Source: Nonomuraea glycinis
GTDB lineage: Bacteria > Actinomycetota > Actinomycetes > Streptosporangiales > Streptosporangiaceae
Direction of reading: 5' to 3'
Length of the DNA: 64,000 bases
NCBI RefSeq assembly: GCF_014646515.1
Contig: NZ_BMNK01000011.1
Location: 244,398 to 308,397, forward strand
The translations under genes were made by a program, and so were the position numbers. Positions 61,578 to 64,000 of the stretch are shown here, piece after piece; position 1 is the first letter of the stretch; each line of letters starts with the position of its first letter. The notes under the pieces were generated by a model, which searched no databases, was not told the DNA's origin, and was given only the letters and a program-made list of their open reading frames with translations.

Positions 61578-63164
61578 ATGGTGAGCGTCGCGGAGATTAC
61601 CCATGTGGACCACTCCGCCCCTGGCCGGATGGCTCGTGCGCGGTCTTTCCTGCGCCGTCATCGAGTGTTCGCCGCAGCCTTCGCCCTGGGCGGACTGCTG
61701 CGGCTCATCACCATGCTCGGGTACGGCCCGGCGATGTGGTTCAACGACTCCTACGAGTACGTCTCGGTGGCGTTGCATCCCAGGCCACACCCCATCAGGC
61801 CGGACGGCTACGGGTTCTGGCTGCTGCTGCTCAAGCCGTTCCACAGTCTCACTCTGGTCACATTGACGCAGCATCTGATGGGGCTGGCCACGGCGGCGCT
61901 GATCTACGCGCTGCTGCGCCGCAAGTTCGGGCTGCCGAAGTGGGGCGCCACGCTGGCCGCCGCGCCGGTGCTGTTCGACGCCTACCAGATCCAGCTCGAG
62001 CAATTGATCATGTCCGACGCCATGTTCACGCTGCTGGTCGTGGGCGTGATCACCCTGGTGCTGTGGCACCGGCGGATGTCGTGGCGGGTCGGCGTGGTGG
62101 TCGGGCTGCTACTGGCGCTCACCTGGCTCACCCGCTCGATCGGCCTGCCGATCCTCGCGCTCGTGGTGGTCTACCTGCTCATCAAGCGGACCGGGTGGAA
62201 GCCGGTGGTCGCCGTGGTGACCGCGTGCGCCATCCCGGTGGTGGCCTACATGAGCTGGTTCGCGGCGAGCTTCGGCAAGTTCGCGATGACCAACAGCGAC
62301 GGGCTCATCCTCTACATGCGCACCGCCATCTTCGCCGACTGCGACAAGATGGACATCGACAAGTACAAAGAGGTCGAGCTGGTCCTGCTGTGCATCAACG
62401 ACCCGGTGCACCAGCGCAAGGACTACGCCCAGTGGTATCTGTGGGGCCAGGGCAGCGGCGACGGCCAGGGCACCGGCGAGGTGCTGCACCGGTGGGGCAG
62501 CGGCAAGAAGTTCACCGACATCACCAACGAGGCGGCCAGCGCGTTCGCCACCCGCGCGATCGTGTCGCAGCCCGGCGACTATCTGCGGGTCGTGGCCCGC
62601 GACTTCCTGCGCGCCTTCCACTGGGGCCGGCCGCGCTTCCCCGACGCGGCGACGTACAACATGTACGAGTTCAAGCCCTACTACGAGCTGGACAGCACCG
62701 GAAATCCCAAGCGGCTGCCCAACTGGCCCTCCTACCAGGGCAGGACCGACACCGACGCGTACGCCTACGAGGCGGGCCCGCCGGAGACCAGGATCGTCTC
62801 GCCGTGGGCGGACATCATGTCCGGCTACCAGAAGGTGTTCTACCTGCGCGGCATCATGCTGGGCGGGATCATGCTGGTCGGGGCGTACGGGGTCGTGGTG
62901 CGCTGGCGTTCGTTCGGCGGCCCGGTGCTGCTGCCGTGGCTGGGGGCGTTCGGGCTGGTGCTCGCGCCGGCTGCGACGGCCGAGTTCGACTACCGCTATG
63001 TGCTGCCGGCCGTGCCGCTGGCCTGCATCGCGGCCGCGATCACGGTGCGCGGGGGCGTCACTTGGGGGCGGGCGCTACCCAGGAGTCCATCAGCATCCGT
63101 GCCCACCACTCCTGGTAAGGGATCGTCTCTGCCGACAGAACCGGATACAGCCACCAAAAGTTGA
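61578..63164 (+). CDS. GT-C fold membrane glycosyltransferase
   Basis: A 528-residue protein with about 9-11 transmembrane helices. After the first helix comes a lumenal loop with MWFNDSYEYVSVALHPRPH, with the acidic residues typical of GT-C enzymes (ArnT/PMT/GT39-like). There is a large extracytoplasmic domain at about residues 235-430. It probably uses a polyprenyl-phosphate sugar from the neighbour GT2. ATG 61578 is chosen; a long in-frame open stretch upstream is antisense to metG and is not coding. Its last 107 bp overlap the convergent PMT gene. Confidence 0.83.
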   Translation: MVSVAEITHVDHSAPGRMARARSFLRRHRVFAAAFALGGLLRLITMLGYGPAMWFNDSYEYVSVALHPRPHPIRPDGYGFWLLLLKPFHSLTLVTLTQHLMGLATAALIYALLRRKFGLPKWGATLAAAPVLFDAYQIQLEQLIMSDAMFTLLVVGVITLVLWHRRMSWRVGVVVGLLLALTWLTRSIGLPILALVVVYLLIKRTGWKPVVAVVTACAIPVVAYMSWFAASFGKFAMTNSDGLILYMRTAIFADCDKMDIDKYKEVELVLLCINDPVHQRKDYAQWYLWGQGSGDGQGTGEVLHRWGSGKKFTDITNEAASAFATRAIVSQPGDYLRVVARDFLRAFHWGRPRFPDAATYNMYEFKPYYELDSTGNPKRLPNWPSYQGRTDTDAYAYEAGPPETRIVSPWADIMSGYQKVFYLRGIMLGGIMLVGAYGVVVRWRSFGGPVLLPWLGAFGLVLAPAATAEFDYRYVLPAVPLACIAAAITVRGGVTWGRALPRSPSASVPTTPGKGSSLPTEPDTATKS

Positions 63165-64000
63165 TCAGCACGATCAGCGCGAACGCCCCCACGACGGCGG
63201 CCCCGGCCGCCCGCCTGGCCGGCGCGGCGTCGGCCCGGCCCAGCGCCAGCCCGGCGCCCAGGGTGAGGGCCAGCACCATGAACGGCACCAGCGGGATCAT
63301 GTAGAACAGGTACATCGTCCGGTTCTGCGCGGTCGCGTAATAGACCCAGGGCAGCCAGCCCGCGCCGTAGGTGAGCAGCACCGCGCCGGCCCGCCAGTCG
63401 CGGGTGGCGACGTACCAGACGACGAGGCCGAGCAGGGCCAGGACGGCGCCGTACCAGAGCGCGGGGGTGCCGACCCCCAGCACGGCCTGTGAGCAGCTGT
63501 CGGCCCCGCAGGCGGCCGGCGGGAGCTCGGCCGGGTAGTGGAAGGACACCGGCCGGAACAGGACCGGCCAGGTCCACGGCTCGGACATGTTCGCGTGGTA
63601 GTCGTCCAGTCCGCTGTGGAAGCCCAGCACCTCGAAGTGATACTGCAGCCACGAGCGCACGGAGTCGATGACGAAGAAGGCGGGCCCCGAGGAGGTGGCC
63701 TGCTCCCAGTTGCGCCCCCAGCCGTTGGCGGTGGCGAACCAGCCGGTCCAGGTCAGCACGTAGGCGACGGCGGGCACGGCGGTGACCGCGGCCAGCCAGG
63801 AGGGCACGTCGCGCGCGAACGTCGCCTTGTAGGGCTCGCGCAGGCCGATGGCGCGCCTGGCGCCCATGTCCCACATCAGGCTCATGACCGCGAAGGCGAT
63901 CAGGAAGAAGACCCCCGACCATTTCACCGCGCAGGCGGCGCCGAGGCAGACGCCGGCCGCGATCCGCCACGGCCGCGCCCCCAGCGACGGCCCCTGCGCC
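63058..64000 (-). CDS. PMT-family protein O-mannosyltransferase, 5' part outside the window
   Basis: The C-terminal 313 residues of a GT39-type mannosyltransferase; the coding frame stays open to the right edge. The visible part has about eight helices and extracytoplasmic loops with SGLDDYHANMSEPWTWP and FHYPAELPPAACGADSCSQAVLG, where a Cys pair may form a disulfide. The tail VYYATAQNRTMYLFYMIPLVPF and WARMLMDSWVAP is typical of bacterial Pmt. It would mannosylate secreted proteins. PMT beside metG agrees with Rv1002c-Rv1007c order. It overlaps the convergent GT-C gene by 107 bp. Confidence 0.9.
   Translation of the reverse strand, partial: AQGPSLGARPWRIAAGVCLGAACAVKWSGVFFLIAFAVMSLMWDMGARRAIGLREPYKATFARDVPSWLAAVTAVPAVAYVLTWTGWFATANGWGRNWEQATSSGPAFFVIDSVRSWLQYHFEVLGFHSGLDDYHANMSEPWTWPVLFRPVSFHYPAELPPAACGADSCSQAVLGVGTPALWYGAVLALLGLVVWYVATRDWRAGAVLLTYGAGWLPWVYYATAQNRTMYLFYMIPLVPFMVLALTLGAGLALGRADAAPARRAAGAAVVGAFALIVLINFWWLYPVLSAETIPYQEWWARMLMDSWVAPAPK

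Overview
The window is about 70% G+C, protein-dense chromosomal DNA from an actinobacterium. Gene content and order (Pth, L25/CTC, Prs, GlmU, Mfd, MazG, enolase, FtsB/DivIC, DUF501, Ppx on one side; PMT mannosyltransferase, MetG, TatD, Rpf, KsgA, IspE on the other) follow the block known in Mycobacterium tuberculosis as roughly Rv1002c to Rv1026. The rich supply of Ser/Thr kinases, FG-GAP and NlpC/P60 proteins and GTG/TTG starts suggests a Streptosporangiaceae-type filamentous actinomycete (Nonomuraea or Streptosporangium-like); the genus is inference only.

Layout: 1-11.2 kb holds housekeeping genes, almost all on the minus strand (truncated secreted protein, ppx, DUF501, ftsB, eno, a WD40-type Ser/Thr kinase, mazG, a SurA-like lipoprotein, mfd). 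From 11.3 to 30.1 kb lies an accessory island: a methyltransferase, an APS kinase fused to a relic ATP-sulfurylase domain, a TauE/SafE permease, a GH26-like lipoprotein, Wzz-, Wzy- and Wzx-type polysaccharide assembly proteins, an APH-fold kinase, three sulfotransferases, two glycosyltransferases, CysN, CysD, CysQ and a polyprenyl-phosphate sugar transferase. No cysH or sulfite reductase gene is seen, so the simplest reading is a locus that makes PAPS, uses it to sulfate an exopolysaccharide, and recycles PAP. This is the main candidate for an undescribed system.

From 30.4 to 31.9 kb is a tnpB (IS605/IS1341 type) element with a one-base frameshift. Then come pth, rplY, prs, glmU and a tRNA-Gln. 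From 36.2 to 46.1 kb is an accessory block: fatty acid desaturase with a TetR regulator carrying a charged helix tail; ppk with a possible PHO box, a Nudix-phosphatase and a CYTH-CHAD protein (polyphosphate/nucleotide group); then VOC, methyltransferase/MarR and MerR/MFS pairs with palindromic operators. ABC-F and ispE follow.

Between ispE and ksgA sits an iscB (OMEGA nuclease) element with all expected catalytic residues and a structured upstream segment that looks like its omega RNA, plus an arginase-family gene and an NlpC/P60 protein. Right of ksgA, a Ser/Thr kinase and a secreted FG-GAP propeller are inserted on the opposite strand, followed by rpf, tatD, metG, two membrane glycosyltransferases and a PMT gene cut by the right edge. 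Several gene junctions carry minisatellite-like tandem repeats, including a 46-bp triplication that inserted a 30-codon coupled mini-ORF between two glycosyltransferase genes.
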